Positions 36,946 through 45,463 of a DNA stretch of 56,812 bases are shown here, one piece after another (positions within the stretch are counted from its first letter, which is position 1; each line of letters starts with the position of its first letter). The translations under genes were made by a program, and so were the position numbers. This DNA is from Victivallales bacterium. Lineage in GTDB: Bacteria > Verrucomicrobiota > Lentisphaeria > Victivallales > GWF2-38-69. The notes below the pieces were generated by a model. It saw only the letters and a list, made by a program, of their open reading frames with translations, made no database searches and had not been told where the DNA came from. The DNA lies in NCBI GenBank assembly GCA_021733985.1, contig JAIPJT010000013.1:1-56812 (forward strand). The letters are read 5' to 3'.

Positions 36946-37544
36946 TTTCTTGCCTCTGTATAATAATCTTTATATTCCTCTATTACATCCGATTCATTAG
37001 AGTCAGCCAAACGCGCACGACTCAGAGCATATTGATAATTCTGTATACACACTTTGATCAGATCCGGCCGTCCCTTCACCGGCACAGCCAGAAGCGACGC
37101 CAGCTTCCACGCTAAAGCCTCTACAAAATCAGAAGGCATAACCTCGGGATTATCGATATAAGCTGTATAACAGAAAAGAGTTTTTTTATCATTAGTAGCC
37201 ACAACTCTCCGGGAACTGCCGTAATAAAATTGAAATTCAATACTTTTTCCTGAACTGTCCATCACATCCCGCAGGTGAATAAAATCAGAAGGAAGCGTAA
37301 AAGCATACGAAAAACCCGGAGGCAGCGGTATGCCCTCCACTAAACCCCCGTATTGATAAGACTCCGCAAAATTCCATACAAAATCACGAAGCACACCGGC
37401 CACGCATTCCTGATAAAACAACCTGCAATAACGGGCCGACACCGCGGGAGTTGTCCCCTCTTCAGGATTAAAAGACTGTATCAGTTTCGCTCCGATACGC
37501 CCCAGCGCTAAATTGCAGATAGATATTTTGTTTTGTGCATACAT
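36942..37544 (-). CDS. Tail tubular protein A-like (gp11-type) adaptor
   Basis: 200 residues. ICNLALGRIGA at the N-terminus, SARYCRLFYQECVAGVLRDFVWNFA and the FTLPSDFIHLRDV stretch are typical of the gp11-like head-tail adaptor/tail tube A. It would bind the portal ring and start the tail. SD GGAG about 7 nt before ATG. Stop overlaps the start of tail tube B. Confidence 0.88.
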   Translation of the reverse strand: MYAQNKISICNLALGRIGAKLIQSFNPEEGTTPAVSARYCRLFYQECVAGVLRDFVWNFAESYQYGGLVEGIPLPPGFSYAFTLPSDFIHLRDVMDSSGKSIEFQFYYGSSRRVVATNDKKTLFCYTAYIDNPEVMPSDFVEALAWKLASLLAVPVKGRPDLIKVCIQNYQYALSRARLADSNESDVIEEYKDYYTEARN

Positions 37545-37545
37545 A

Positions 37546-37755
37546 TTACACTCCGCGGCTGCTGCGCAGATTATGCCCGACCGCCGCTACGGCCTCTTTT
37601 CTTTTTTCAATTTCCTTTTCTTTCGTATCTGCGACACCGACGGGAGTTTTGGAAAAGTGCGCAGGGATTTTTTCACCCTGCTCAACTTCACGCGCTTCTC
37701 CAACCTCCCATAACCGACCGAACTGAAAACATTTCTTTTTACAGTAAATTTTCAT
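37546..37755 (-). CDS. Small phage structural-region protein
   Basis: 69 residues. Begins MKIYCKKKCFQFGRLWEVGE with three cysteines, then EKIPAHF and a basic coiled tail. Family unknown. Supported by GGAGG 7 nt upstream of the ATG, start directly after the cement protein stop and stop just before the tail tube A start. Overlapping plus-strand frames are shadows. Confidence 0.7.
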   Translation of the reverse strand: MKIYCKKKCFQFGRLWEVGEAREVEQGEKIPAHFSKTPVGVADTKEKEIEKRKEAVAAVGHNLRSSRGV

Positions 37756-38175
37756 TTACACGCCTCCGGTCCCGATATTAACAGTTTTATCAAGCACCAA
37801 CCCGGCTGTGATTTTTCCCTGCGTAGGATTACTGCCGACGACCTTATAATTAAGTCCTACATATCTGTTCAGACCGCCCGGCAGATTAAAAAGCGGAAAA
37901 CTTTTCCCGGCTTTCAAATCATCAAGCGGAAGCTTTGCAGACGCGCGCACGACCCCCGAACTCAGGTCTTTATTATTAGAAGTTAAGATTTCACATGTCA
38001 CCGAAGTGCAGTTGTTGAAATCTTCTACTACCTGCACGGTTATTTGTGCGTCCGTTGGAATATTCGGAACCGGTGTTAAAACATCCGGCTTCCCAAAATC
38101 ATACACATTGTCTGATTTTGCAGTGGCTGTGATTTCCTGTTTATCAGAAAACATGGCTTTTTTATCCATTAACAT
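37756..38175 (-). CDS. Capsid cement/decoration protein, Bbp16-like
   Basis: 139 residues, beta-rich. KAMFSDKQEITATAKSDNVYDFG resembles the Bbp16 capsid cement protein of Bordetella phage BPP-1, which stabilises the capsid surface; VEDFNNCTSVTCEILTS follows. It comes directly after the capsid gene, as in that phage. AGGAGG lies 6 nt before the ATG at 38175. Confidence 0.8.
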   Translation of the reverse strand: MLMDKKAMFSDKQEITATAKSDNVYDFGKPDVLTPVPNIPTDAQITVQVVEDFNNCTSVTCEILTSNNKDLSSGVVRASAKLPLDDLKAGKSFPLFNLPGGLNRYVGLNYKVVGSNPTQGKITAGLVLDKTVNIGTGGV

Positions 38176-38188
38176 AATAAACCTCCTG

Positions 38189-38238
38189 GTATATCTGTAT
38201 TTATATTTACTTCGTATATCTGTATTTATATTTACTTC
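38189..38238. repeat. Perfect 25-bp tandem duplication
   Basis: Two identical 25-bp units (38189-38213, 38214-38238), each ending in the bases that include the capsid gene's stop codon region. The second unit covers the true stop. It lengthens the capsid-cement spacer without touching the next gene's SD. It looks like a recent slippage event. Confidence 0.8.
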
Positions 38239-39227
38239 ACGGTTTCTTCAGCATCTATAAGTGCGTCACAGCGACGTACCGGAACTGTCTCGTCAAATAC
38301 CTGTACCCGTTTACCGGCTACCTGTTCCATGCTAAGCTTCACATTGTTGTAATTAACAATCTGTCTGCGTAGGAATTTCTTAATTGTCTTATTGCAGTAA
38401 AATGCTGCACGGCCGTTCGTAAGACTCGGCACTATTTCAAGTGCGTCACTCATCAGGTCAACGAGATTTGCAGAAGTTCCTTCACCTTTGACATTAAGCT
38501 GAGTAACATCAATATTCGCAATGCGGACCACATATCTCCAGTCGCGCAAAGACAGGCCGGCTTTCCATAAGAAATGTGATACAAGTGCCTGATAATAACC
38601 GCCGTCATCGGCCTTCACGCGCTGTTCGCCCAGATCTTCATGCTGCAAGCCGCTTATCTGACCTTTCGGAAAAATCCCGCGACATGTTGAATCACCCCAG
38701 ATTACAAGCCAGATAGAAGTATTATTACTACCACTGCCGCCGGCATCAATAACATTCTCGCCGTTAGGGGCACTCAGTGAAGAATAACGGGGAGCAAATC
38801 CCAGAAATTTTTCAGGATCCGTATTAAGATTGCCGTAAAACAGAGTTTCGGCCATATCCTGATTAAGTCCCTCAAGGAATGGATGTTCTTCGGAAAGTCT
38901 GAACTCAGCTGTATTTCCGTTAAGTGCGGCAAGCGCCTTGTCAATATCTGAATACGCTTCCAGCATTCCGCATGTATCAGTCACCTGTACAGTTGTGCTT
39001 TTTTTAGATTTGACACCTCCGTATAAAGCTCTCCACGTACCATGCGGAAGCCCTGAACGAATTGTAGTCTTGTCGCCGTTGGCGAGGTTTCCTTCTTTCC
39101 AGACCATGTCATCAAGAATTTCATTAGTTGTGCGCAGGATTTCAATTATCCTGGCTATTTTACCGTTAGGATCGAGCCTTGAAGCCCAGTCGGCAATTGT
39201 TGGATTGAGTGCTAAATCTTCTGGCAT
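38232..39227 (-). CDS. Major capsid protein
   Basis: 331 residues, of the HK97-fold capsid type found in BPP-1-like podoviruses. Features: IARIIEILRTTNEILDDMVWKEG, RSGLPHGTWRALYGGV, EEHPFLEGLNQDMAETLFYG, GLSLRDWRYVVRIANID and CNKTIKKFLRRQI. Placement between scaffold-like and cement genes agrees. AAGGAG stands 8 nt before ATG. Expected to be the most highly expressed late gene. Confidence 0.88.
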   Translation of the reverse strand: MPEDLALNPTIADWASRLDPNGKIARIIEILRTTNEILDDMVWKEGNLANGDKTTIRSGLPHGTWRALYGGVKSKKSTTVQVTDTCGMLEAYSDIDKALAALNGNTAEFRLSEEHPFLEGLNQDMAETLFYGNLNTDPEKFLGFAPRYSSLSAPNGENVIDAGGSGSNNTSIWLVIWGDSTCRGIFPKGQISGLQHEDLGEQRVKADDGGYYQALVSHFLWKAGLSLRDWRYVVRIANIDVTQLNVKGEGTSANLVDLMSDALEIVPSLTNGRAAFYCNKTIKKFLRRQIVNYNNVKLSMEQVAGKRVQVFDETVPVRRCDALIDAEETVK

Positions 39228-39262
39228 TGTTTTCTCTCCTTATTTAGTTAACAATTATTTAT

Positions 39263-39493
39263 TTAATGATTTATTGGTTCAAAATTATCTTCAAAATATT
39301 CTCTCGCCACTAACCACTGATCAGCATGGTCTTGAGGGTTACGTGCAATCATATCGCCCTTTTTAGGACTGCCGTTTTCAAGATCGGGGATAGAAATACT
39401 TATACTTTCCTTAAAACTACCCCGTATCTCATCCATAGTAACAGGTCTTAATTCGGCAATTGCTTTTCTTCGATATTTTTTAAATTCACTCAT
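39263..39493 (-). CDS. Conserved phage protein of unknown function
   Basis: 76 residues: YRRKAIAELRPVT, then GSPKKGDMIARNPQDHADQWLVA. This wording recurs in many phages to my knowledge, without a known role. Cytoplasmic, no membrane segment. SD AAGGA; begins right after the Gp49-like gene. Confidence 0.8.
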   Translation of the reverse strand: MSEFKKYRRKAIAELRPVTMDEIRGSFKESISISIPDLENGSPKKGDMIARNPQDHADQWLVAREYFEDNFEPINH

Positions 39494-39769
39494 CTAATTT
39501 CCTTTTAAGGAAAACTGAAGCTTATAGCCTTCCAGTTCCCACAGTTTGTTTTTAATTCTTTGTTCACATATGTCGCGTCCAATTTCTTCATCATAATTAG
39601 CCGGATCAACACATGAAGCATTCTCTACAATCTCAAAACCGTTTGGAAGAGTCACACAAATCACAAGAGTTTTCTCTCCCAACTTGCAGTAATTTTTTTT
39701 AGAACAGTTAAAAAGTACATCAATTTGTTCAGAAGTTACCGTATTCTTTTTTTCTAATTCACAGTCCAT
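39494..39769 (-). CDS. Gp49-family phage protein (N4 gp49 / Sf6 gene 66-like)
   Basis: 91 residues. VTSEQIDVLF at the N-terminus, VTLPNGFEIVENASCVDPANYD and KLWELEGYKLQFSL at the end match this widespread phage family, which has no firm function. SD AAAGGA about 8 nt before ATG. Confidence 0.85.
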   Translation of the reverse strand: MDCELEKKNTVTSEQIDVLFNCSKKNYCKLGEKTLVICVTLPNGFEIVENASCVDPANYDEEIGRDICEQRIKNKLWELEGYKLQFSLKGN

Positions 39770-39787
39770 ATTCTTTTCCTTTCTATA

Positions 39788-40492
39788 TTAATTATTTGAA
39801 CTCATTGTCGGATACATTAATTCAGCAGTTGAACGCTTGGTATTATTCGAATGGTCAACACTGTCCGCAAAAGCCGGCTCTTTTTTCATAGCGTTGCTGA
39901 TATTCAGCACAAATCTGAAAAAATCAGGATCACTACCGAGCCCGTTTTCATCAAGCTTGCTTTTCAAACCGTCCGGAGCATAGCTGCTCAATACTTCACG
40001 GGCATTCTCAAGATTTCCTTCCAGCTTATCCCCTCCCAAAACAGAATCGCTTTTAATAACTTTTTCATTTTCAGCAATCTTTTCCTGCAAATGCTGAGCC
40101 ATTTCCGTTTGAAACTGTTCTTTTATACCGGGAATAATTTTCTGTATATTCTTACTTGAAAGATCTATTAATGCCTGGGCTTTTTCATTATCGAGGCCTG
40201 CTTCCTTCACGAGCTTTTTGTATTCATTCAATCCGTCCTCATCAGGAGTAAATCCTTCCGGGAAATTAAATTCATACTCGTTATCATTGCCTCCGTTTTC
40301 TTTACCGGTAGGAGTTCCTTCATTTCCTGTCTTTTCCTTACCGCCTGAAGGAGTTTCTGAATTAGGCGCATCATTACCCTTGTCATTGCCGTTTGGCTGT
40401 GAAGAGGTATCAGTACCCGGTTTAGTATCGGGCGCATTCCCGGCGTCGTTACCGAGAGGAGCACCGTTCTTATCCATATTATCTGTTAACAT
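39788..40492 (-). CDS. Head scaffolding-type protein
   Basis: 234 residues. The first ~75 are a disordered Gly/Asn/Lys/Pro-rich stretch, then a helical charged core (EEAGLDNEKAQ-like; FQTEMAQHLQEKIAENEK) and GLGSDPDFFRFVLNISNAM near the C-terminus, a common ending of podoviral scaffold proteins. Located before the capsid gene as expected. It would guide procapsid assembly and leave the mature head. The ATG follows AGGAG and overlaps the preceding gene by 7 nt. Confidence 0.8.
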   Translation of the reverse strand: MLTDNMDKNGAPLGNDAGNAPDTKPGTDTSSQPNGNDKGNDAPNSETPSGGKEKTGNEGTPTGKENGGNDNEYEFNFPEGFTPDEDGLNEYKKLVKEAGLDNEKAQALIDLSSKNIQKIIPGIKEQFQTEMAQHLQEKIAENEKVIKSDSVLGGDKLEGNLENAREVLSSYAPDGLKSKLDENGLGSDPDFFRFVLNISNAMKKEPAFADSVDHSNNTKRSTAELMYPTMSSNN

Positions 40493-40764
40493 TCATCATC
40501 TCCTATATTAGATTTTATTGTTATTTCACCCGCCTCGGAGGGTGAAGCTTCGATCATACTTGCAATTAACTGCAAACCTACATTTCTTTCACCCTCGAGA
40601 AAATCCCTCATTTTTTCATCATTCGAAAAAGAGCTCTGAAAAATATGACTTCTGCAGAGAATACCACGCAATACAATTTTCCCCGCTCCTGTTCTCATCA
40701 CTTCGCGAAGTGAGTCTATATATTCATCATATCGATTGTTAATTTCTTCATCCACTTTCACCAC
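40486..40764 (-). CDS. Small conserved podovirus protein between portal and scaffold
   Basis: 92 residues. VLRGILCRSHIFQSSFSNDE...EGERNVGLQLIASMIEASP resembles small proteins found at this site in BPP-1/T7-like phages; function not known. GTG start at 40764 right after the portal stop, with GAGG near; a GTG at 40755 is an alternative. Confidence 0.75.
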   Translation of the reverse strand: MVKVDEEINNRYDEYIDSLREVMRTGAGKIVLRGILCRSHIFQSSFSNDEKMRDFLEGERNVGLQLIASMIEASPSEAGEITIKSNIGDDEC

Positions 40765-40765
40765 C

Positions 40766-42430
40766 TCATGCAGATTTAATTATTTTTTCAAGAGCATTTT
40801 CATTAGCTCCCACTTTTGTATCACTTAAAGTCTTGGCTTCATCCACCAGTTCTTTCTGCTGTGCCTGCTGCTGTGCCTGCTGCTGCTGCATTGCAATCGC
40901 CTGTTTTGCCGCTGCCACCTCTTCATCACTGTTGATCACATTAGGCGGCGCATTCATAATATTGCTGTATTCCTCAATCGCCTGATTAGTATTGAATTTC
41001 AGAACTGCATCGGGATTGAACTGTGCGAGTTGCCCCACAAACTGTGCTGTTCTTTCAATCGCCGCGCGTCCGACCATTTTCTGCGCCTGAGCCAGGATAC
41101 TGATATATTGAATCTGAATAGGTGTTCCCTCAAGGTCCGGCGGCGGAGGAGGCAGCTGATTGTATTTATCGAGAATTTTGTAAGTACGTGAAATTAGAAT
41201 ATCTAAAAGTTCAGATTGAAACCTCTCTATAACAGGGCCCAGCACCATGAGTTTATCTTCATGGCGCTGGACAACTTCCGTAGCAGTCATACGGTGAGGA
41301 TCATTCATGAAAAGAGCAAGAAAAAGTTCAGCATATGAATTACGATTAATACGCTGTTCAACTTTGTCTATTTTGTATGCAAGCTGTTCAAAATTAAGAT
41401 TAACATTATACAATGAAGAAATCGAATTAGGCCCTTCCTGTCGTGAAAAATATGTAATACCGCCCGGTACATTCATATGCCTGGTGCCTTTCAGACTGTC
41501 CGGAGCCTGGAGCGGCGGATTATAAGCTTTTTTCAAAGCCCGGTTATAATCTATTTCCATCGTCTGAAGCTGTTTCACATCACCGAGAATCGTTTCTCCC
41601 ACACCGTGCCCGTAAATTTCACATCCGGAAATATCCCAGCGCGGAGCAACAAACGGAATCATATCATATACAGAAATTTCAAGAAAATCATCGCCGCCGT
41701 TTTCCTCCCAGTAAACCGACTCATAAACTATATCATCTTTTGCTACACGGCTGTCAAAATAATTAGTCGGCTGTATAATATTGTACACATTAAAACGGTT
41801 CATCGATTTATTATTAAATGCACTTTTTACCGATTCAGAAACATTGTCTTCTCCGAACTGGCTCACTATCTGATATGCAGACATCGATATTTTCCGCATC
41901 ATCCCGCACGGCTGATAAAGATCATCCAATGTAATATAATATTCTCCAATTGTATAAGGCCTGCAGCGTATCATTGTGCGACTGCCCTCCAGAATCATCA
42001 TCGCACCTGTACCGAATACCTGACATTCCCGGTACAAAGTATGAAGAGCCGAATATAAATTACTGCGCTGAAATGTATCTTCGAGTTTATTCCTGACAAG
42101 ATACAACCACTCCTTAACCGGCCTGTATGAGGCTAAATTTTTATCCGCTAAAGTCAGGTTAAACCAGGAACGGCTCTGCGGAGTCAATCCGGACATAAGC
42201 CCCGACGCGAGGATATTCATATCATACGTAGCACTGCTGTTGATTATTTTTTGGTCCTTCCGCTGCCCTGCATTTGCGAGAGACGCCGAGCTGTCAACAA
42301 GAGGACGTCCGGCATAGGGCAAAATATAATCTTTTAAATCGCGCCACGTCACTCTCCATGATGAAGTTTCATTATACGCTTCATCAAATATTCTCTGATA
42401 TGTAGAAACCTCACGTCCTTTAATTTTCAT
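40766..42430 (-). CDS. Portal / head-to-tail connector protein
   Basis: 554 residues, of the bacteriophage head-to-tail connecting protein family that forms the dodecameric portal in T7-like phages. NSSATYDMNILASGLMSGLTPQSR..., WFNL, ECQVFGTGAMMI, YGHGVGETILGDVKQLQTM, PPLQAP and MTATEVVQRHEDKLMVLGPV are family landmarks. The C-terminus is Gln-rich (MQQQQAQQQAQQ). The ATG overlaps the stop of the small gene before it. Confidence 0.93.
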   Translation of the reverse strand: MKIKGREVSTYQRIFDEAYNETSSWRVTWRDLKDYILPYAGRPLVDSSASLANAGQRKDQKIINSSATYDMNILASGLMSGLTPQSRSWFNLTLADKNLASYRPVKEWLYLVRNKLEDTFQRSNLYSALHTLYRECQVFGTGAMMILEGSRTMIRCRPYTIGEYYITLDDLYQPCGMMRKISMSAYQIVSQFGEDNVSESVKSAFNNKSMNRFNVYNIIQPTNYFDSRVAKDDIVYESVYWEENGGDDFLEISVYDMIPFVAPRWDISGCEIYGHGVGETILGDVKQLQTMEIDYNRALKKAYNPPLQAPDSLKGTRHMNVPGGITYFSRQEGPNSISSLYNVNLNFEQLAYKIDKVEQRINRNSYAELFLALFMNDPHRMTATEVVQRHEDKLMVLGPVIERFQSELLDILISRTYKILDKYNQLPPPPPDLEGTPIQIQYISILAQAQKMVGRAAIERTAQFVGQLAQFNPDAVLKFNTNQAIEEYSNIMNAPPNVINSDEEVAAAKQAIAMQQQQAQQQAQQKELVDEAKTLSDTKVGANENALEKIIKSA

Positions 42431-42648
42431 TTTGAAATTCCCAGCAGAGTATTTTTTTTAGTATCGGCTTTTTTCTTAACTCCAAGCGGACTTGTTAATA
42501 TCGTTGACCCGATTCCCTTAGCTTTTTCAGCCTGCTTCTTTACCTTCGCTGCTTTCTTTTTCCCGTACACAGCTTTTTTCGGTTCTTTCGGCGCTTCGGG
42601 AAGCGGTTCAGGTTCCGGAAAGTCCGGTGTACTTGCACTAAAACACAT
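42427..42648 (-). CDS. Small Lys/Pro-rich phage protein
   Basis: 73 residues. Starts MCFSASTPDFPEPEPLPEAP, then Lys-rich KKKAAKVKKQAEKAKG. The MCFS start is shared with the gp14-like core protein. No family function known. ATG at 42648 follows AGGAG by 6 nt; an in-frame TTG two codons earlier is less likely. Lies between terminase and portal. Confidence 0.75.
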   Translation of the reverse strand: MCFSASTPDFPEPEPLPEAPKEPKKAVYGKKKAAKVKKQAEKAKGIGSTILTSPLGVKKKADTKKNTLLGISK

Positions 42649-42657
42649 AATCAACTC

Positions 42658-44187
42658 CTATTCATATGGATTAAATTCACAATCTGTCATATATATATCA
42701 TCCTGATTCGACTGCAGTTCCGAAGGAAACGGAGCAGCTGTTAGCTCCGGAAAACGTGCATCTAAATCATCATCAATAATACGTGCAACACAATCGAGCA
42801 TATCGTCATACTCCGAGACCGGAAATTCAAGATATTCATGCTGCACAAAAAGCTGCACAAAATCCTGAACTCTCTCCTCGTAATCAATAAAATGAAGAAC
42901 ATGCGGAAGATAAAAACGGGAATACTGAAATAGCGGCACCAACCTTAAAATACGATCATTTTTCGGTACCTTCCCGGCCAGCGGTGTGATATAAAAACGG
43001 TAATTCTCCTGTTCCTGTACATACTCTATATGTGAAATATCAGCCTGCATTCCATAATGTTCATACCCGACCCCAAGCGGATGATACCTGCGATGAAACT
43101 CAAAAAGCTTCTGTGTTCGTTCGGTGAGATTAAGACGATCCCGTATTCCGTCTATTAAATAATAATTATTATCTGGAGCCAAAGCTATTACAGCCATCAC
43201 TGTATAATCAGAATGCTTTTTCTTCGTATTAGCAGGATCAACTATAATATAATAATTCCAGTTCTCTGTATTTTTCAGCTGATCATAATACTGCAGCCAG
43301 TCTTTTTTAAATCCCATAGCTTTATCACTCACAGGATTAAGCAGCAGCTGACACGAAAATGTATATACTCCCAAATCTCTTTTCTTCTTTTCCAATTCCT
43401 CAACCGACAATAAAACCGGATTCCCTTTTTTGGTCCCGTCATCAGTAGCCGCATGAATCCGGGGAATAACGGACCCTCTTTCCATCATAGTCGCATAAGT
43501 ATCATTAAATGCATAACGCGTACCTGTGTAGCGCGCCCGTCCGTTTTCGGTGCCGAGATTAAGAGACAGTTCCCACGCTGAAGTAACTTTTTTGATCTGT
43601 TCCGGTGTAGTCACACTTTCCCGCGTCACCACATCATCATACACAAGTAATTGAAAATGCCGACTGGTCGGCTGTCCGTCAACAAGACCATGCGCTTCCA
43701 CCGTAGCCTCTTTCGGATTGCCTTTTCTCTTAACAATAATCCCTGTGTCCAAAGTCCATTTCGGTGATTCGCTTTGCGGATTACTGTATAAAATCTCAGG
43801 AAATAAATTCTGTAAATAATGATTACGCTCAAACTCTCTCTTGATTTGGTCCAGAAAAGCTTTGGCGATTGGTTTAGTATGTGAAAATATCCCCACCGTA
43901 ATATCCGAATTCTTAAGAACTGCCTGAAGAGTATTAGCAAATGTCTGTATAGTCGATTTATAATGAAAACGCGCCCACAAATCCAAATGTCCATCCGGAG
44001 CTGCTTCCACTTCCCTCACACGCTCATATATCCAGTCTCTGTTAACATCTTTTCGCTGACACGCAATAAACAAAAGATAAAATAAATCTTCAGTACACAA
44101 TATTTTCTGTGCTTCAATATCATTATCCGCAAGGACTGAATAGTATAAATTAACACTCTGTTCTCTGGTTAGATCATTATTTATCAT
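42658..44187 (-). CDS. terL: Terminase large subunit
   Basis: 509 residues; the packaging motor. N-terminal ATPase: ARFHYKST (residues 72-79, Walker A-like), VGIFSHTKPIAKAF, and Walker B LLVYDD near 181. C-terminal RNase H-like nuclease: IIVDPANTKKKHSDYTV with catalytic Asp, and DDMLDCVARI for the later Asp residues. Complete length. It overlaps terS by 11 nt, with GGAGGG in the last terS codons as its SD. Confidence 0.93.
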   Translation of the reverse strand: MINNDLTREQSVNLYYSVLADNDIEAQKILCTEDLFYLLFIACQRKDVNRDWIYERVREVEAAPDGHLDLWARFHYKSTIQTFANTLQAVLKNSDITVGIFSHTKPIAKAFLDQIKREFERNHYLQNLFPEILYSNPQSESPKWTLDTGIIVKRKGNPKEATVEAHGLVDGQPTSRHFQLLVYDDVVTRESVTTPEQIKKVTSAWELSLNLGTENGRARYTGTRYAFNDTYATMMERGSVIPRIHAATDDGTKKGNPVLLSVEELEKKKRDLGVYTFSCQLLLNPVSDKAMGFKKDWLQYYDQLKNTENWNYYIIVDPANTKKKHSDYTVMAVIALAPDNNYYLIDGIRDRLNLTERTQKLFEFHRRYHPLGVGYEHYGMQADISHIEYVQEQENYRFYITPLAGKVPKNDRILRLVPLFQYSRFYLPHVLHFIDYEERVQDFVQLFVQHEYLEFPVSEYDDMLDCVARIIDDDLDARFPELTAAPFPSELQSNQDDIYMTDCEFNPYE

Positions 44188-44602
44188 TTTGACCCTCCAG
44201 AATAAGCTTTTTACGTTCGGCGAGATCGACCTGTCTTATTGCTATCGGCTTTTCTCCGCCTTCGTGCTGCTTGACATCAACAAACATCTTATAAATCCGG
44301 GCGAGCCCTTCCCATGCTCTCATACGGATATTACCATTTTCACTGTTAATGGCTTCGTGAGTGATTCCGTTTTCAATAATATCTGCATTAAGTTTTACAA
44401 GAGAAGAGTCAATATAGAAGCGTCTATCGATCGCGTGCACTATTTTGCTTTGTCTGTCCCATTTCTTACACTGATCGATTGAAATATGTTTAATACGGTG
44501 TTGTCGAAGCTTTTTTAATGTTCTCGTAGGAGTACCCGCATAATACTTAACGTATAATTTCTGATCAGGTGTTAACTCATATTTTTTGCCTTTACGTGCC
44601 AT
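44177..44602 (-). CDS. terS: Terminase small subunit-like DNA-binding protein
   Basis: 141 residues. A basic helix-turn-helix-like N-terminal half (TPDQKLYVKYYAGTPTRTLKKL; ISIDQCKKWDRQSK) followed by GNIRMRAWEGLARIYKMF, a pattern seen in small terminase subunits. Its position directly before terL supports the call. The nearest SD-like GAGAGG is about 10 nt before ATG and lies within a hairpin whose T-run abuts the ATG (44603-44627). Confidence 0.75.
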   Translation of the reverse strand: MARKGKKYELTPDQKLYVKYYAGTPTRTLKKLRQHRIKHISIDQCKKWDRQSKIVHAIDRRFYIDSSLVKLNADIIENGITHEAINSENGNIRMRAWEGLARIYKMFVDVKQHEGGEKPIAIRQVDLAERKKLILEGQNDK

Positions 44603-44627
44603 AAAAAAAAGCCCTCTCTTTAAGAGG
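44603..44627 (-). terminator. Hairpin plus T8 immediately before terS
   Basis: On the minus strand CCTCT ttaag AGAGG, 5-nt loop, then GC and eight T running to the terS ATG. It is of terminator/attenuator shape though the stem is short. It would separate early from late transcription or mask the terS SD. Confidence 0.45.
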
Positions 44628-44666
44628 ACTTATAAAGCCGGATAATATTCCTTACAACATCAATGT

Positions 44667-44706
44667 CACTTATTGGCACTTATTGGCACTTATTGGCACT
44701 TATTGG
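44667..44706. promoter_or_regulatory. Four 10-bp iterons (cacttattgg), cluster A
   Basis: Four perfect head-to-tail copies of cacttattgg, flanked by gtcac-type sequence on both sides (tgtCACT..., ttgtCACC). Spacing of 10 bp puts each copy on one DNA face. It lies between the MerR-like HTH gene and terS. It shares the GGCACT core with cluster B (45921-45947) and the left arm site. Candidate operator or packaging recognition site. Confidence 0.6.
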
Positions 44707-44753
44707 CATAATTTGTCACCCCTTTATACTCAATAAAACTAAATTTACTATGT

Positions 44754-44954
44754 TTATTTTTCTTCCTGAAATGAGCCGCTGGCTTTCCAATATTCTCTTA
44801 ATTCTTTTTTTGAATAAAAATACATTCCGGAAATTCTTTTAAACGGGATTTCAGGATTTTTCTTTTGCCGATCTCTTAACAGTGTTCTTTTAGACAAGTC
44901 AAGAAACTCTGCAGCCTCCGCCGTATTAAGCGAATCATCTTTCACACTTTCCAT
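44754..44954 (-). CDS. Small HTH (MerR/excisionase-like) DNA-binding protein
   Basis: 66 residues. A winged-helix HTH of the excisionase/AlpA type: LNTAEAAEFLDLSKRTLLRD, then FKRISGMYFYSKKELREYWKAS. Such proteins act as Xis factors or transcription regulators. AAGGAG lies 5 nt before ATG. Adjacent to cluster A iterons, a plausible binding site. Confidence 0.8.
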   Translation of the reverse strand: MESVKDDSLNTAEAAEFLDLSKRTLLRDRQKKNPEIPFKRISGMYFYSKKELREYWKASGSFQEEK

Positions 44955-45075
44955 AACAGCTCCTTTTATTTAATTTTACCCAAAACTGAGAATTGATATA
45001 AATAGCTAATAAAATCAATGAAGATAATATTAACAGTATGAATGAAATAGTTAGATATATATTAAGAGTACTCAT
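44935..45075 (-). CDS. 46-residue single-helix membrane peptide
   Basis: Begins MSTLNIYLTI and contains one hydrophobic helix (SFILLILSSLILLAIYI), ending with NKRSCYGKCER. The ATG overlaps the end of the preceding gene and the end overlaps the HTH gene; AGGA is very close to the ATG. It fills an otherwise empty 107-nt gap. Shape suits a small holin- or regulator-type membrane peptide; family not recognised. Confidence 0.45.
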   Translation of the reverse strand: MSTLNIYLTISFILLILSSLILLAIYINSQFWVKLNKRSCYGKCER

Positions 45076-45436
45076 TTTCCTGCTCGTGCTTTTTAATTAA
45101 TTCCCTAAATTGACTTAATATTTCTGATTTTTTGAAAGGCTTTTCTTGTCTTATGCGAACAGAATAACTTCGTTTTTCCTGTGTTTTCACTGAGCAGTCT
45201 ATTGCTCTGTCTTCAATATATTCTGCCATTTTATCTATTAATTTCTCAAGTCGTGTTACTTCGAGTAGCCTATTTTCTAATATTTCCTGGGATTGCTTAA
45301 AGCAGTTTTTGTTTTCCTCATTACAGTTTTCTGAAAGATATGCTAAGCCATAATCAGTTGCATATTGATTAATATTATTCCATAGACTTTCCACAAGTTC
45401 TGACATTTCAAATTTTGATTTTTTGTTTGTTTTCAT
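45062..45436 (-). CDS. Hypothetical helical phage protein
   Basis: 124 residues, helical and charged (LVESLWNNINQYATDYGLAYL; LLEVTRLEKLIDKMAEYIED), ending in KPFKKSEILSQFRELIKKHE. No recognised motif. AGGAG about 7 nt before ATG. Part of the small-gene block between the replication genes and packaging. Confidence 0.65.
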   Translation of the reverse strand: MKTNKKSKFEMSELVESLWNNINQYATDYGLAYLSENCNEENKNCFKQSQEILENRLLEVTRLEKLIDKMAEYIEDRAIDCSVKTQEKRSYSVRIRQEKPFKKSEILSQFRELIKKHEQENEYS

Positions 45437-45463
45437 TGTTCTGCTCCTGTTTTAGTTTTTATT

